From Streptomyces sp. A2-16 (GTDB lineage: Bacteria > Actinomycetota > Actinomycetes > Streptomycetales > Streptomycetaceae): a stretch of DNA of 64,000 bases. A program made the translations under genes and the position numbers. Shown here in pieces: positions 7,906 through 17,612 of this stretch. Position 1 is the stretch's first letter. The number at the start of each line of letters is the position of its first letter. A model generated the notes under the pieces. The model did no database searches. It was not told the DNA's origin and worked only from the letters and a program-made list of their open reading frames with translations. Where the stretch lies: the NCBI RefSeq assembly GCF_018128905.1, contig NZ_CP063808.1, positions 6,386,001 through 6,450,000 on the forward strand. Direction: 5' to 3'.

Positions 7906-9162
7906 ATGAGCGACAGACCCGGCGACAGCGACTCCATCGACTACGCGGCCGTGTTCCAGGCACTGCCCGGCATGGTCGCGCTTCTCACGCCCGACCTGGT
8001 GTACGCGGACGTCAACGAGGAGTTCCTGCGCATGGCCGGCCGCCGGCGCGAGGAGGTCGTGGGCCGCTATCTCTTCGACGTCTTCCCGGACAACCCGAAC
8101 GAGCCCTCGGCGACCGGCATGCGCAATCTGGCCGCCTCCCTGCGCCGGGTGCTGGAGACCGGGGAGCGCGACTCCATGGCCCTTCAGCGGTACGACGTCG
8201 AGGTGCCGGACCGGCCGGGGGTGTGGGAGGAGCGCTACTGGAGCCCCTGCAACGCCCCGCTGCTCGGGGCGGACGGCAAGGTCGAGCTGCTGGTGCACCG
8301 GGTCGAGGAGGTCACCGAGCTGATCCGGGCCCGCGGCGGCCCGAGCGGCGACCGGGACCGGGTCCTGGAGGCGGAGCTGTACACCCGCGCCCGCGAACTG
8401 CAGGAGGTCAACGAGCGCTTGCGGACGGCCCACGCCCGTGACCGCGAGGTCGCGCTGGCCCTCCAGGACGCGATGCTGCCCACCGGCCGCCAGACCGGCC
8501 GGCCGAGCCTGCACCCCAGGGCCGCCGTGCGCTACCGGCCCGCGGTCGGCGCGCTGCACGTGTGCGGGGACTGGTACGACCTGGTCGACCTGGTGGGCGG
8601 CCACCGCGTCGGCATCTCGGTCGGTGACGTGGTGGGCCACGGACTCGTGGCCGCGGGGGTGATGGGCCAGCTGCGCAGCGCCCTGAGCGCCGCCTCCCGG
8701 GTGGCCGAGGGCCCGGCACAGGCCCTGGACGTGCTGGGCCGCTACGCCCACGTGGTCGACGGAGCCGAGTCCGCCACCGCGGTCACCACCTTCATCGACC
8801 TCGACCACGGCACCATCGCCTACAGCAGCGCCGGCCACCCGCCACCGATGCTGGTGCATCCCGACGGACGGGTGGAGTGCCTGGACAAGGCGACCGACCC
8901 GCCCCTGGACGCCCGCCCCGACCCGATCCCCCGGCCGCAGGCCTCGACGACCTTCACCAGCGGAGCCACGCTCGCCCTGTACACGGACGGACTGGTGGAG
9001 CGGCGGGGCGAGGACATCGACACCGGGATCGCCCGGCTGGCCGACTCCCTCGCCCTGCACCGCGGGGACGACCCCGAGACCCTCGCCGACGCGGTCCTGC
9101 GGGAGCTCCTCCCGCCCGGTGGTGCCACGGACGACACGGCGCTGGTGATCGTACGGCTGTGA
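7906..9162 (+). CDS. PAS-SpoIIE protein phosphatase
   Basis: A 418-residue PP2C-type serine phosphatase. A PAS domain lies at about residues 12-145 (VFQALPGMVALLTPDLVYADVNEEF, truncated here in wording only, through VTELIRARGG), a coiled linker at about 155-190, and the SpoIIE catalytic domain at about 200-415. The metal-binding motifs look intact: CGDWYDLVDL, SVGDVVGHG, YSSAGHPPPM, LYTDGLVERRG and ATDDTALVIV. It lies 57 bases after the larger phosphatase in the same direction and may be cotranscribed with it. ATG 7906 was chosen because GGGGAGG precedes it at 7891-7897; the open frame upstream of it lacks homology. Its substrate is probably an anti-anti-sigma protein, but none is encoded nearby. 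Confidence 0.92.
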   Translation: MSDRPGDSDSIDYAAVFQALPGMVALLTPDLVYADVNEEFLRMAGRRREEVVGRYLFDVFPDNPNEPSATGMRNLAASLRRVLETGERDSMALQRYDVEVPDRPGVWEERYWSPCNAPLLGADGKVELLVHRVEEVTELIRARGGPSGDRDRVLEAELYTRARELQEVNERLRTAHARDREVALALQDAMLPTGRQTGRPSLHPRAAVRYRPAVGALHVCGDWYDLVDLVGGHRVGISVGDVVGHGLVAAGVMGQLRSALSAASRVAEGPAQALDVLGRYAHVVDGAESATAVTTFIDLDHGTIAYSSAGHPPPMLVHPDGRVECLDKATDPPLDARPDPIPRPQASTTFTSGATLALYTDGLVERRGEDIDTGIARLADSLALHRGDDPETLADAVLRELLPPGGATDDTALVIVRL

Positions 9163-9199
9163 ACAGGCCAAGGTCCGGTGCGAGCTGTCCTCGGCCCTG

Positions 9200-9228
9200 T
9201 TCCGGGGCCCGCCGCCTGCGCCTACACT
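9200..9228 (+). promoter_or_regulatory. Putative promoter of the acyltransferase gene
   Basis: TTCCGG (9200-9205), a 17-base spacer and TACACT (9223-9228) form a plausible vegetative promoter about 75 bases ahead of the TTG start at 9305. Confidence 0.35.
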
Positions 9229-9304
9229 GGCAGCCCCATCTCACGCCGGTTGACCAGCCAGAACGCGGAGTTGAGCCGTCCGCCCGACCGAGGAGCGCCC
9301 CCTC

Positions 9305-10024
9305 TTGTTCTACTATCTGCTCAAATACGTGCTGTTGGGGCCGTTGCTGAGACTGGTCTTCCGACCGCGAATAGAAGGCCTGGAGCACATCCCGGAGTCG
9401 GGTGCGGCCATCGTCGCCGGCAACCACCTCTCCTTCTCCGACCACTTCCTGATGCCCGCGGTGCTCACGCGGCGCATCACCTTCCTGGCGAAGGCCGAGT
9501 ACTTCACCGGTCCCGGCCTCAAGGGCCGGCTGACCGCCTTCTTCTTCCGCAGCGCCGGGCAGATCCCGGTCGACCGCTCCGGCAAGGAAGCGGGCCAGGC
9601 CGCCATCCGCGAAGGGCTCGGCGTGCTGCGCAAGGACGAACTGCTCGGCATCTACCCGGAGGGCACCCGCTCCCACGACGGCCGCCTCTACAAGGGCAAG
9701 GTCGGTGTCGCCGTGATGGCGCTCAAGGCCCAGGCCCCGGTCATTCCCTGCGCGATGATCGGCACCTTCGAGGCACAGCCGCCCGGCAAGGTCATTCCCA
9801 ACATCCACCCCGTGGTGATCCGCTTCGGCAAGCCGCTGGACTTCTCCCGCTACGCCGGGATGGAGAACGAGAAGGCGATCCTGCGGGCCATCACCGACGA
9901 GATCATGTACGCCATCCTGAAGCTGTCCGACCAGGAGTACGTCGACCAGTACGCGGCCGTGGTCAAGGCCGAGGAGGCAGCGGCCGCCAAGGAACGCAAG
10001 TTCCCTCGGCTGCCCCTCAGTTGA
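9305..10024 (+). CDS. plsC: 1-acyl-sn-glycerol-3-phosphate acyltransferase (PlsC family)
   Basis: A 239-residue membrane-associated acyltransferase expected to acylate lysophosphatidate to phosphatidate in phospholipid synthesis. The four PlsC motifs can be read: NHLSFSDH (H-x4-D catalytic pair, about residues 39-46), the GQIPVDR segment, YPEGTRS and the VIPCAMIG strand. A short hydrophobic N-terminus (FYYLLKYVLLGPLLRLVF) probably anchors it to the membrane. The start is TTG 9305, supported by GAGGAG about ten bases upstream; there is no good ATG or GTG alternative that keeps the hydrophobic N-terminus. Streptomyces carry several paralogues, so the exact acyl acceptor is not certain. Confidence 0.9.
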   Translation: MFYYLLKYVLLGPLLRLVFRPRIEGLEHIPESGAAIVAGNHLSFSDHFLMPAVLTRRITFLAKAEYFTGPGLKGRLTAFFFRSAGQIPVDRSGKEAGQAAIREGLGVLRKDELLGIYPEGTRSHDGRLYKGKVGVAVMALKAQAPVIPCAMIGTFEAQPPGKVIPNIHPVVIRFGKPLDFSRYAGMENEKAILRAITDEIMYAILKLSDQEYVDQYAAVVKAEEAAAAKERKFPRLPLS

Positions 10025-10082
10025 CGTCTGCTGTCGGCAGAGGAGCGTGTCCCGGGGGGCCTCCCGACCGTAGGGTCACGGC

Positions 10083-11123
10083 ATGACACGACGTGCTGTG
10101 GTGATCGGGGCGACGGGACAGATCGGGCGGGCGGCCGTGGCCGCGCTGACCGGGGACGGCTGGGCGGTGACGGCCGTCTCCCGGGGCGGCGGCCGGGACG
10201 AGGGCTGGCCCATGGAGGTGCGTACCGCGCGGGCCGACCGGGGCGACGACGCCGCCCTGGCCGCCGCGGTGGGCGAGGGCTGCGAGGTCCTGGTGGACGT
10301 GGTCGCCTACGGGCCCGCGGACGCACGGCAGCTGCTGTCGCTGGCCGACCGCGTGGGCTCGGCCGTGGTGATCTCCAGCGTGTCGGTGTACGAGGACGAC
10401 AAGGGCCGCAGCTTCGACACCCAGGCCGAGCCGGAGGGCTTCCCCGAGTTCCCCGTGCGGGTGACGGAGGACCAGCGCACGATCGCGCCCGGCGAGGCCT
10501 CGTACAGCACCCGCAAGGCCGGCCTGGAGCGTGAACTCCTCGCCGCGGGCGACCGGTTGCCCACGACCTTGCTGCGCGCCGGAGCGATCCACGGACCGCA
10601 CTGCCGGACCCCGCGCGAGCTGTACTTCGTCAAGCGCAACCTGGACGGCCGGCCTCGGCGCCTCCTGGCGTACGGCGGCAGGAGCCGCTTCCACCCGGCG
10701 AACGTCCACAACATCGCCGAACTCGTCCGGCTGGCAGCCGCGAAACCCGGCAGCAGGGCCCTGAACGCCGTGGACCCGGACGCCCCGACGGTGGCGGAGA
10801 TCGCCGCCGCGATCGACTCGGTCATGGGCGTCGAGACGGAGAGCGTGCTGATCGACGGGCCGCCGCCCTCGCCGACCGTGGGGGACACACCGTGGTCGGT
10901 GCCGGTACCGGTCGTCTTCGACATGTCCGCCGCCGAACGGCAGCTGGGATACCGACCGGTGGTGGCGCGGTACCCGGACCGGCTGGCGGAGACCGTCGCC
11001 TTCATCGAGGGGCAACTGGCCGGACGGGACTGGAAGGAGGCGTATCCGAAGATGTTGCAGACCTACGGCGACCTCTTCGACTACGCGGCGGAGGACGCGT
11101 ATCTCGACTCGCCCGGCGCATGA
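10083..11123 (+). CDS. NAD(P)-dependent epimerase/dehydratase (extended SDR fold)
   Basis: A 346-residue Rossmann-fold protein. The N-terminal GATGQIGRAAVAAL (residues 8-21) is the nucleotide-binding loop, VISSVSVYED holds the conserved Ser/Tyr strand, and YSTRKAGLE supplies the YxxxK catalytic pair of the SDR superfamily. The C-terminal half (HPANVHNIAELVRLAA, then NAVDPDAPTVAEI) matches sugar-nucleotide epimerase-type proteins acting on an unknown substrate. It starts at ATG 10083, 58 bases after the acyltransferase gene, and may be cotranscribed. A strong hairpin follows its stop. Confidence 0.85.
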   Translation: MTRRAVVIGATGQIGRAAVAALTGDGWAVTAVSRGGGRDEGWPMEVRTARADRGDDAALAAAVGEGCEVLVDVVAYGPADARQLLSLADRVGSAVVISSVSVYEDDKGRSFDTQAEPEGFPEFPVRVTEDQRTIAPGEASYSTRKAGLERELLAAGDRLPTTLLRAGAIHGPHCRTPRELYFVKRNLDGRPRRLLAYGGRSRFHPANVHNIAELVRLAAAKPGSRALNAVDPDAPTVAEIAAAIDSVMGVETESVLIDGPPPSPTVGDTPWSVPVPVVFDMSAAERQLGYRPVVARYPDRLAETVAFIEGQLAGRDWKEAYPKMLQTYGDLFDYAAEDAYLDSPGA

Positions 11124-11140
11124 GAATCGGCGTATGAGAA

Positions 11141-11167
11141 AAGGCGGCCGGTGGCTCCGGCCGCCTT
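11141..11167. terminator. Bidirectional hairpin terminator
   Basis: An 11-base perfect stem (11141-11151 with 11157-11167, AAGGCGGCCGG/CCGGCCGCCTT) and a 5-base loop lies between the convergent epimerase and tripeptidyl aminopeptidase genes, ending 16 bases from the latter's stop. Confidence 0.8.
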
Positions 11168-11183
11168 GTCCCGTGGTGTGTGC

Positions 11184-12794
11184 TTACGGCTTGGGCGTGG
11201 CGTGCGGGGTGCACGTCACGTCGGCCTTGTCCAGCTTGCCGGTGAGCAGGTAGGCGTCCACCCGCGGGTTGATGCACGGGTTGACCAGGCCGGTCACACC
11301 GTGGGAGCCCGCGTCCTTCTCGGTGATCAGGCGGGAGCCCTTGAAGCGCTTGTGCAGTTCGACGCCGCCCTCGTACGGGGTGGCCGCGTCACGCTCGGAC
11401 TGCACGATCAGCACGCCGGGCAGGCCCTTGCCGGTGCGCACCTCGACCGGGGTCTGCTGCTTGACCGGCCAGGTGGCGCAGGGCAGGTTCAGCCAGGCGT
11501 TGGCCCAGGTCATGAACGGGTACTTCTTGTTGAGCGCGGTGTTGTCGCGGTCCCACTTCTTCCAGCTGGTGGGCCACTTGGCATCCGTGCACTCGACGGC
11601 CGTGTAGACGGCGTTGCCGTTCTCCGAGGAGATGTTGCCCGCGGTGTCCGTGAGGTCCGGGGCGGCCGCGTCGACGAGCGCCTGGGTGTCACCGGCGACG
11701 TACTTGCTGAACACCGTCGCCACCGGCACCCACGAGGAGTCGTAGTACGGGGCGCTCTGGAAGAAGCCGATCAGCTCGGCCGGGCCGACGACCCCGCCGA
11801 TGGGGTTCTTCTTGGCGGTGGCGCGCAGTTCGAGCCATTTCGCCTGGACCGCGGCCCGGGTGGTGCCGAGGTGGAAGGCGGCGTCGTTGGCGGCGACCCA
11901 GTCCTCCCAGTCCTTCCAGCGGCCCTCGAAGGCGATGTCCTGGTCGAGGTTGGCCTCGTACCAGATCTTCTGCCGGGAGGGGTTCACCACGCTGTCGACG
12001 ACCATGCGGCGCACGTGATCCGGGTACATCGTGCCGTAGACGGCGCCGATGTAGGTGCCGTAGGAGACGCCCAGGTAGTTGAGCTTCTTCTCGCCGAGCG
12101 CGGCACGGATGACGTCCAGGTCGCGCACGGTGTTGGGCGTGGTCATCTGCTGGAGCATCGCCTTGCCGGTGCGCTCGGCGCAGCCCTCGGCGTACTCACG
12201 GGCCAGCTTGCGCTGGGCGCGCTTGTCGGCCTCGCTGTCCGGCACCGGGTCCATCTTGGGCGCCTTCACGAACTCCTGCGGGTCCATGCAGGAGATGGGC
12301 GCGGAGTGACCGACGCCGCGCGGGTCGAAGCCCACGAAGTCGTACGCCTTGGCCGCGTTGGCCCAGATCGGGTTCTTGTTGGTGACGCGGAGCGGGAAGC
12401 GCATGCCGGAGCCGCCGGGTCCGCCCGGGTTGTAGACGAGGGCGCCCTGGCGCTCCGCCTTGGTGCCGGTGTTGCCGATGTGGTCGACGGCGAGCTTGAT
12501 CTGCTTGCCGTTCGGCTTGGCGTAGTCCAGCGGCACGCTGACCCAGCCGCACTGGACCGGCTTCGCGATCCCCCAGTCGGCCGGGCAGTCCGCCCAGTCG
12601 ATGCCGGCCTTCGCCGCGCGGGCGGCGGCGATCGCGGCACCGACGGTCTCGCGGTCCTTGCCGTGCCGACCGCTGTCGTGCGTGTTGGCGCCGGACGCGG
12701 GTGCCGCGACGGCACCGGATATGAGTGTGGCCGTGATGAGCACCCCGGCCGAACCGAGCGCGGTCGTCCGCCACTTCGGTCTCGTTTCCCTCAA
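11184..12794 (-). CDS. tap: Secreted tripeptidyl aminopeptidase (alpha/beta hydrolase)
   Basis: A 536-residue secreted serine peptidase of the Streptomyces Tap family, which removes tripeptides from the N-terminus of extracellular proteins and peptides. A signal peptide covers about residues 1-33 (basic start, hydrophobic LGSAGVLITATLISGAVAA, then APASGA). The nucleophile elbow is GVSYGTY (S244); the acid and base lie in QSERDAATP and GSHGV, and YNPGGPGGSG is the oxyanion-region motif of this family. I set the start at TTG 12794, preceded by GGGGAGGGG at seven bases, because it gives a normal signal peptide; the open frame extends further upstream into ureD without homology. Length matches the family (about 537). 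Confidence 0.9.
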   Translation of the reverse strand: MRETRPKWRTTALGSAGVLITATLISGAVAAPASGANTHDSGRHGKDRETVGAAIAAARAAKAGIDWADCPADWGIAKPVQCGWVSVPLDYAKPNGKQIKLAVDHIGNTGTKAERQGALVYNPGGPGGSGMRFPLRVTNKNPIWANAAKAYDFVGFDPRGVGHSAPISCMDPQEFVKAPKMDPVPDSEADKRAQRKLAREYAEGCAERTGKAMLQQMTTPNTVRDLDVIRAALGEKKLNYLGVSYGTYIGAVYGTMYPDHVRRMVVDSVVNPSRQKIWYEANLDQDIAFEGRWKDWEDWVAANDAAFHLGTTRAAVQAKWLELRATAKKNPIGGVVGPAELIGFFQSAPYYDSSWVPVATVFSKYVAGDTQALVDAAAPDLTDTAGNISSENGNAVYTAVECTDAKWPTSWKKWDRDNTALNKKYPFMTWANAWLNLPCATWPVKQQTPVEVRTGKGLPGVLIVQSERDAATPYEGGVELHKRFKGSRLITEKDAGSHGVTGLVNPCINPRVDAYLLTGKLDKADVTCTPHATPKP

Positions 12795-12805
12795 GAGGGA
12801 CCCCT

Positions 12806-12834
12806 CCCCGTACGTCGTTTCGATTCGTACGGGG
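12806..12834. promoter_or_regulatory. Inverted repeat between ureD and tap
   Basis: A perfect 9-base inverted repeat, CCCCGTACG (12806-12814) and CGTACGGGG (12826-12834), is separated by 11 bases. It lies 11 bases after the ureD stop and 12 bases before the tap start codon, so it could be a weak terminator for the urease operon, a tap operator, or both. Confidence 0.45.
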
Positions 12835-12844
12835 ATCCTCCAGG

Positions 12845-13696
12845 CTATGGAGACTCTGTGAACAGGGGGGTGGGGCCTTCTTTGCCAATCCGATAAACGG
12901 AAGAACTCGTTCGCTGGGCGGACTGATCGTCCAGGACCGTCAGGGCCCGGTCCAGGACCCGGCGCAGCCGCAGGGCGTCCGGGGCGACCGCGCTCACGAG
13001 GGCGGCGGGCCCGGCGAGCGGCATCAGCGCGGCGCCCTCGTCGAGCACCTGGGCCGTCACCGGCTCGTCCGCGAACTCGGGCCGCACGACGAGGAGTTGA
13101 CCGACGGCACGGTGTCCCCCGAGCACCGCGGGACCGTCCCAGCCGCCGGGCGCCCCGGACCCGCAGGCCAGCTCCTGATCGAGCACGGTCCGTCCCGCGA
13201 TCCGCACCACGAGCCGGCTGATCAGCCGCCCGGGCTCCTCCCCCGCCCGTCCGAGGACCTGCTCCTCGCGCAGCACGAGCCGGCCCGTCGCCGCGACGTC
13301 GATCCGCGTGGTGACACACAGCTCGCTGCCGCCCGCGGAGATCAACTGCTCGGGCAGCCAGCTCAGTTCGCCGCCGTCGGCGACGGTGAGCCGGACGTCG
13401 TAGCGGGCCTCGCCCTTGGCCTGCCCCGGCAGGGCGATGGTGGCGGCGGCCGAGCCGACATGGAGCCGGGCACCCTCCTGCACGTCGGCCGCCACGGTGA
13501 AGTGATCGCCGCCGAGGGGTCCGCTCATCGCGCCGACGAGCATGACCCGCGTCTGCGCACCGCTCCCCCGGGTCCGGCGCAGCGCCAGCGGCCCGTCGCT
13601 CTCCAGCACGGGCAGGGCCGTTCCGCCGCGCCCGTCGTCCCGCGCGACCATCCGCGCGGTGGCCCGCACCCCGGCCGCGGCCGACGTCACGGTCAC
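12845..13696 (-). CDS. ureD: Urease accessory protein UreD
   Basis: A 283-residue UreD/UreH-family chaperone, the scaffold that brings UreF and the GTPase UreG to apo-urease for nickel insertion. It is recognisable by GPLGGDHFTVAADVQEGARL, GELSWLPEQLISAGGSEL and VLREEQVLGR, and it ends in the low-similarity C-terminal segment usual for the family. It is the last gene of the urease operon. GTG 13696 overlaps the ureG stop as GTGA; an earlier in-frame GTG at 13705 would add three residues and cannot be excluded. Streptomyces UreD proteins are weakly conserved, but position and motifs make this assignment secure. Confidence 0.9.
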   Translation of the reverse strand: MTVTSAAAGVRATARMVARDDGRGGTALPVLESDGPLALRRTRGSGAQTRVMLVGAMSGPLGGDHFTVAADVQEGARLHVGSAAATIALPGQAKGEARYDVRLTVADGGELSWLPEQLISAGGSELCVTTRIDVAATGRLVLREEQVLGRAGEEPGRLISRLVVRIAGRTVLDQELACGSGAPGGWDGPAVLGGHRAVGQLLVVRPEFADEPVTAQVLDEGAALMPLAGPAALVSAVAPDALRLRRVLDRALTVLDDQSAQRTSSSVYRIGKEGPTPLFTESP

Positions 13697-14370
13697 GCCG
13701 TCCACGCGGCGAGCTGCGTCCGGACCCAGGCGGCGGTGTCCTCGACGCCGGTCTCGCTCCGCAGCGACTGGAGGACGACGGGCAGTTCGGCGCGCTGGGC
13801 CTTGGCGTCGGCGGCCATGCGGGCGAGGTCGGAGCCGACGTAGGGGGCCAGGTCGGTCTTGTTGACGATGAGCAGGTCGGCGGTGGTGACGCCGGGGCCG
13901 CCCTTGCGCGGGATGTCGTCGCCGCCGGCCACGTCGATGACGAAGATCTGGGCGTCGACCAGACCCTTGGAGAAGGTGGCGGTGAGGTTGTCGCCGCCGC
14001 TCTCGACGAGGATCAGGTCCAGGGGGCCGACCTCGTCCTCCAGGTCCTCGACGGCTTCGAGGTTGGCGGAGATGTCGTCGCGGATCGCTGTGTGGGGGCA
14101 GGCTCCCGTCTCCACTGCGGTGATGCGCTCGGGGGGCAGGACGGCTTCCCTGAGGAGGAACTCGGCGTCTTCCCGCGTGTAGATGTCGTTGGTGACCACG
14201 GCGAGGGACAGCTCGTCGCGCAGGGCGCGGCAGAGGGCGGCGACGGTGGCGGTCTTGCCGGAGCCCACGGGGCCGCCGAGGCCGATGCGCAGGGCTCGGT
14301 GGGAGCCGTCGGGGCGGTGGGCGTCCGCGCCGACGGCGGCGGGGGCGTCATGGGTGTGGTCGAGGTGCAT
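13693..14370 (-). CDS. ureG: Urease accessory GTPase UreG
   Basis: A 225-residue SIMIBI-class GTPase that powers nickel delivery to urease. The P-loop GPVGSGKT is at residues 33-40, followed by VVTNDIYTREDAEFL, VETGACPHTAIRDD (the CPH nickel-binding motif), LILVESGGDNL and the guanine-specificity motif VNKTD. The first residues are His-rich (H2, H5, H7), a nickel-binding tail seen in many UreG proteins. ATG 14370 follows AGGAG and places this His cluster at the N-terminus. It is separated from ureF by about 98 bases holding a dispersed repeat, which is unusual in an otherwise overlapping operon. Confidence 0.96.
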   Translation of the reverse strand: MHLDHTHDAPAAVGADAHRPDGSHRALRIGLGGPVGSGKTATVAALCRALRDELSLAVVTNDIYTREDAEFLLREAVLPPERITAVETGACPHTAIRDDISANLEAVEDLEDEVGPLDLILVESGGDNLTATFSKGLVDAQIFVIDVAGGDDIPRKGGPGVTTADLLIVNKTDLAPYVGSDLARMAADAKAQRAELPVVLQSLRSETGVEDTAAWVRTQLAAWTA

Positions 14371-14400
14371 GTGCGGCTCCTGGGGGGGTTCGTGGTCGGG

Positions 14401-14442
14401 TGCGGGTGCGTGGGGGCTGGTCGCGCAGTTCCCCGCGCCCCT
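14401..14442. repeat. Dispersed Streptomyces intergenic repeat between ureF and ureG
   Basis: The sequence around TGGGGGCTGGTCGCGCAGTT followed by CCCCGCGCCCCT matches a short element I remember as very common in Streptomyces intergenic regions, often near gene ends. Its GGGGC and GCCCC flanks allow a weak hairpin. Only one copy is in this window, so its repetitive nature is recalled rather than shown. Confidence 0.5.
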
Positions 14443-14468
14443 TAGAAGCAGTGGGTCAACTGAGCCCC

Positions 14469-15142
14469 CTAGGAGGCGAACAGGCGTACCGGCCATGCCG
14501 CATGCGCCTCTGCTCCGATCTCCAGCAGCGGCGCCGACGCCGAGGGCAGTGCGTCGGTCCCCTCGGCCAGCACCCTTCGCGCCGCCTCCACCGCCTGGGA
14601 CGCCACCCGGTCCGACTCCGGTGCCAGTCGGGCGAGGACCGCCGTGGCGTCGAAGGGGTCGAGGCTCAGCAACCGGACCGTCGCGCTCGCCGGGCCGCTC
14701 ACGCTCTCGTACGCCGCGCAGTAGGCCGCGTCCACGGCCTCCAGGCCCGCCGCACGTGCCGCCAGGCCCAGCACCACCGGCTGATGTGCTCCCTTGGGGA
14801 ACCCCCTCGCCACGGCGTCGAGTTCGGCCGACGGCCAGGTCGCCCGGGCCGCCCGCGTCAGCTGGCGGCCCAGTTTCCTGGCGGCGGACCGCAGGGCGGG
14901 GGACGGGGTGCGCGCGTCCGCCGCCTCGTCCAACTGCCGTGGATCCACGCCGAGTACGGCTGCCGCTGCGAGCGCCGCCGACAACAGGCCCGCCGTGTGC
15001 AGGCGCCCCCGGCAGAACGTCTCCAGACTCGCCGCGTCCGTGATCCGGCCCGCCTTGACCGCCGCCTCCGCCCCGCCGGAGTGCGCGTGCCCTCCGGCGG
15101 GAAAGCGGCCGTCGGCCAGGACGAGGAGTGCTGCCCTGGACA

Positions 15143-15143
<1 letters not shown>
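14469..15143 (-). CDS. ureF: Urease accessory protein UreF
   Basis: A 224-residue all-helical UreF protein, which bridges UreG to the UreABC-UreD complex and acts as a fidelity factor in nickel insertion. Recognisable segments are ADGRFPAGGHAHSGGAE near the N-terminus and the conserved C-terminal helices (YESVSGPASATVRLLSLDPF). Streptomyces UreF has the G-H-A-H-S-G-G-A-E motif in place of the S-Y-S-G-E motif of other bacteria, as here. ATG 15143 shares one base with the ureC stop (TGATG), which indicates translational coupling. Confidence 0.93.
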
Positions 15144-16856
<1,713 letters not shown>

Positions 16857-16864
<8 letters not shown>

Positions 16865-17168
16865 CGAGGGCACCTCCGGTCTCTCCGCGCAGACCCGGCA
16901 CCACACGGGCGCCGCTGAGCGGAACGAGCTCCACCTCGACCGGGATGCCGGGCTCGAAGCGCACCGCGGTGCCGGCGGCGACGTTCAGCCGCTTGCCGCG
17001 GGCCGCGGCCCGGTCGAACTCCAGGCCGGGGTTGGTCTCGGCGAAGTGGTAGTGGGAGCCGACCTGGACGGGCCGGTCGGCGGCGTTCAGGACGGTCAGC
17101 CGGGTGACCTCGCGGCCTTCGTTGAAGGCGATCGGCCCGTCGGCGAAGAGGATCTCTCCGGGAATCAT
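16857..17168 (-). CDS. ureB: Urease beta subunit
   Basis: A 103-residue beta subunit with the family start MIPGEILFADGPIAFNEGRE and the diagnostic QVGSHYHFAETNPGLEFDR. The length is typical for separate actinobacterial UreB. ATG 17168 lies nine bases after the ureA stop and it overlaps ureC by eight bases, giving one tightly packed transcript. Confidence 0.97.
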
Positions 17169-17177
17169 CGGGGCCCC

Positions 17178-17480
17178 TCAGACGATCGGGTCGTGGACGG
17201 TGACGAGCTTCGTGCCGTCCGGGAAGGTCGCCTCGACCTGGACGTCGTGGATCATCTCGGGGATGCCCTCCATGACGTCGTCGCGGGTCAGCAGCGTCCG
17301 TCCGGAGGACATGAGTTCGGCGACGGTACGACCGTCACGCGCGCCTTCGAGGATGTGCGAGGTGATCAGGGCGACCGCCTCCGGGTGGTTGAGCCTCAGC
17401 CCGCGGGCCCGGCGCCTCTCGGCGACGTCGGCCGCGACGTGGATCAGCAGCCTCTCTTGCTCGTGCGGGGTCAGTTGCAC
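17178..17480 (-). CDS. ureA: Urease gamma subunit
   Basis: A 100-residue gamma subunit beginning MQLTPHEQERLLIHVAAD, with RLNHPEAVALI and the MEGIPEMIHDVQVEATFPDG segment that identifies UreA. GTG 17480 gives the canonical N-terminus and the family length, with GAGGT eight bases upstream; an in-frame GTG at 17492 would add four residues. It is the first gene of ureABCFGD. A GlnR-like site lies about 100 bases upstream, which fits the known nitrogen control of Streptomyces urease. Confidence 0.96.
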   Translation of the reverse strand: MQLTPHEQERLLIHVAADVAERRRARGLRLNHPEAVALITSHILEGARDGRTVAELMSSGRTLLTRDDVMEGIPEMIHDVQVEATFPDGTKLVTVHDPIV

Positions 17481-17581
17481 GTCCCACCTCACAGTCCTCG
17501 CTCCGGACCGTGCGGGGTCCGGTTGCCTCAGCCACGGGGCAAAGTCCCTGGTGGCGTGGATCCGCAGGCTAGTTGGATCCG

Positions 17582-17597
17582 GTTTCAGGCACGTTAA
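17582..17597 (-). promoter_or_regulatory. Putative GlnR box upstream of ureA
   Basis: On the minus strand TTAAC-gtgcct-GAAAC matches the actinobacterial GlnR half-site pair gTnAC-n6-GaAAC at nine of ten fixed positions. It is placed about 100 bases before the ureA start, between ureA and the tetR stop. GlnR control of ureA is established in S. coelicolor; its use here is inference from the motif. Confidence 0.55.
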
Positions 17598-17612
17598 CCG
17601 AGCTGTGATCCA

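Noticed and set aside
5386..9171. A 1261-codon open frame on the minus strand
   Set aside because: It is fully antisense to the two PAS/SpoIIE phosphatases, has no recognisable domain, and is explained by the high-GC codon bias that removes stops from the antisense frame.
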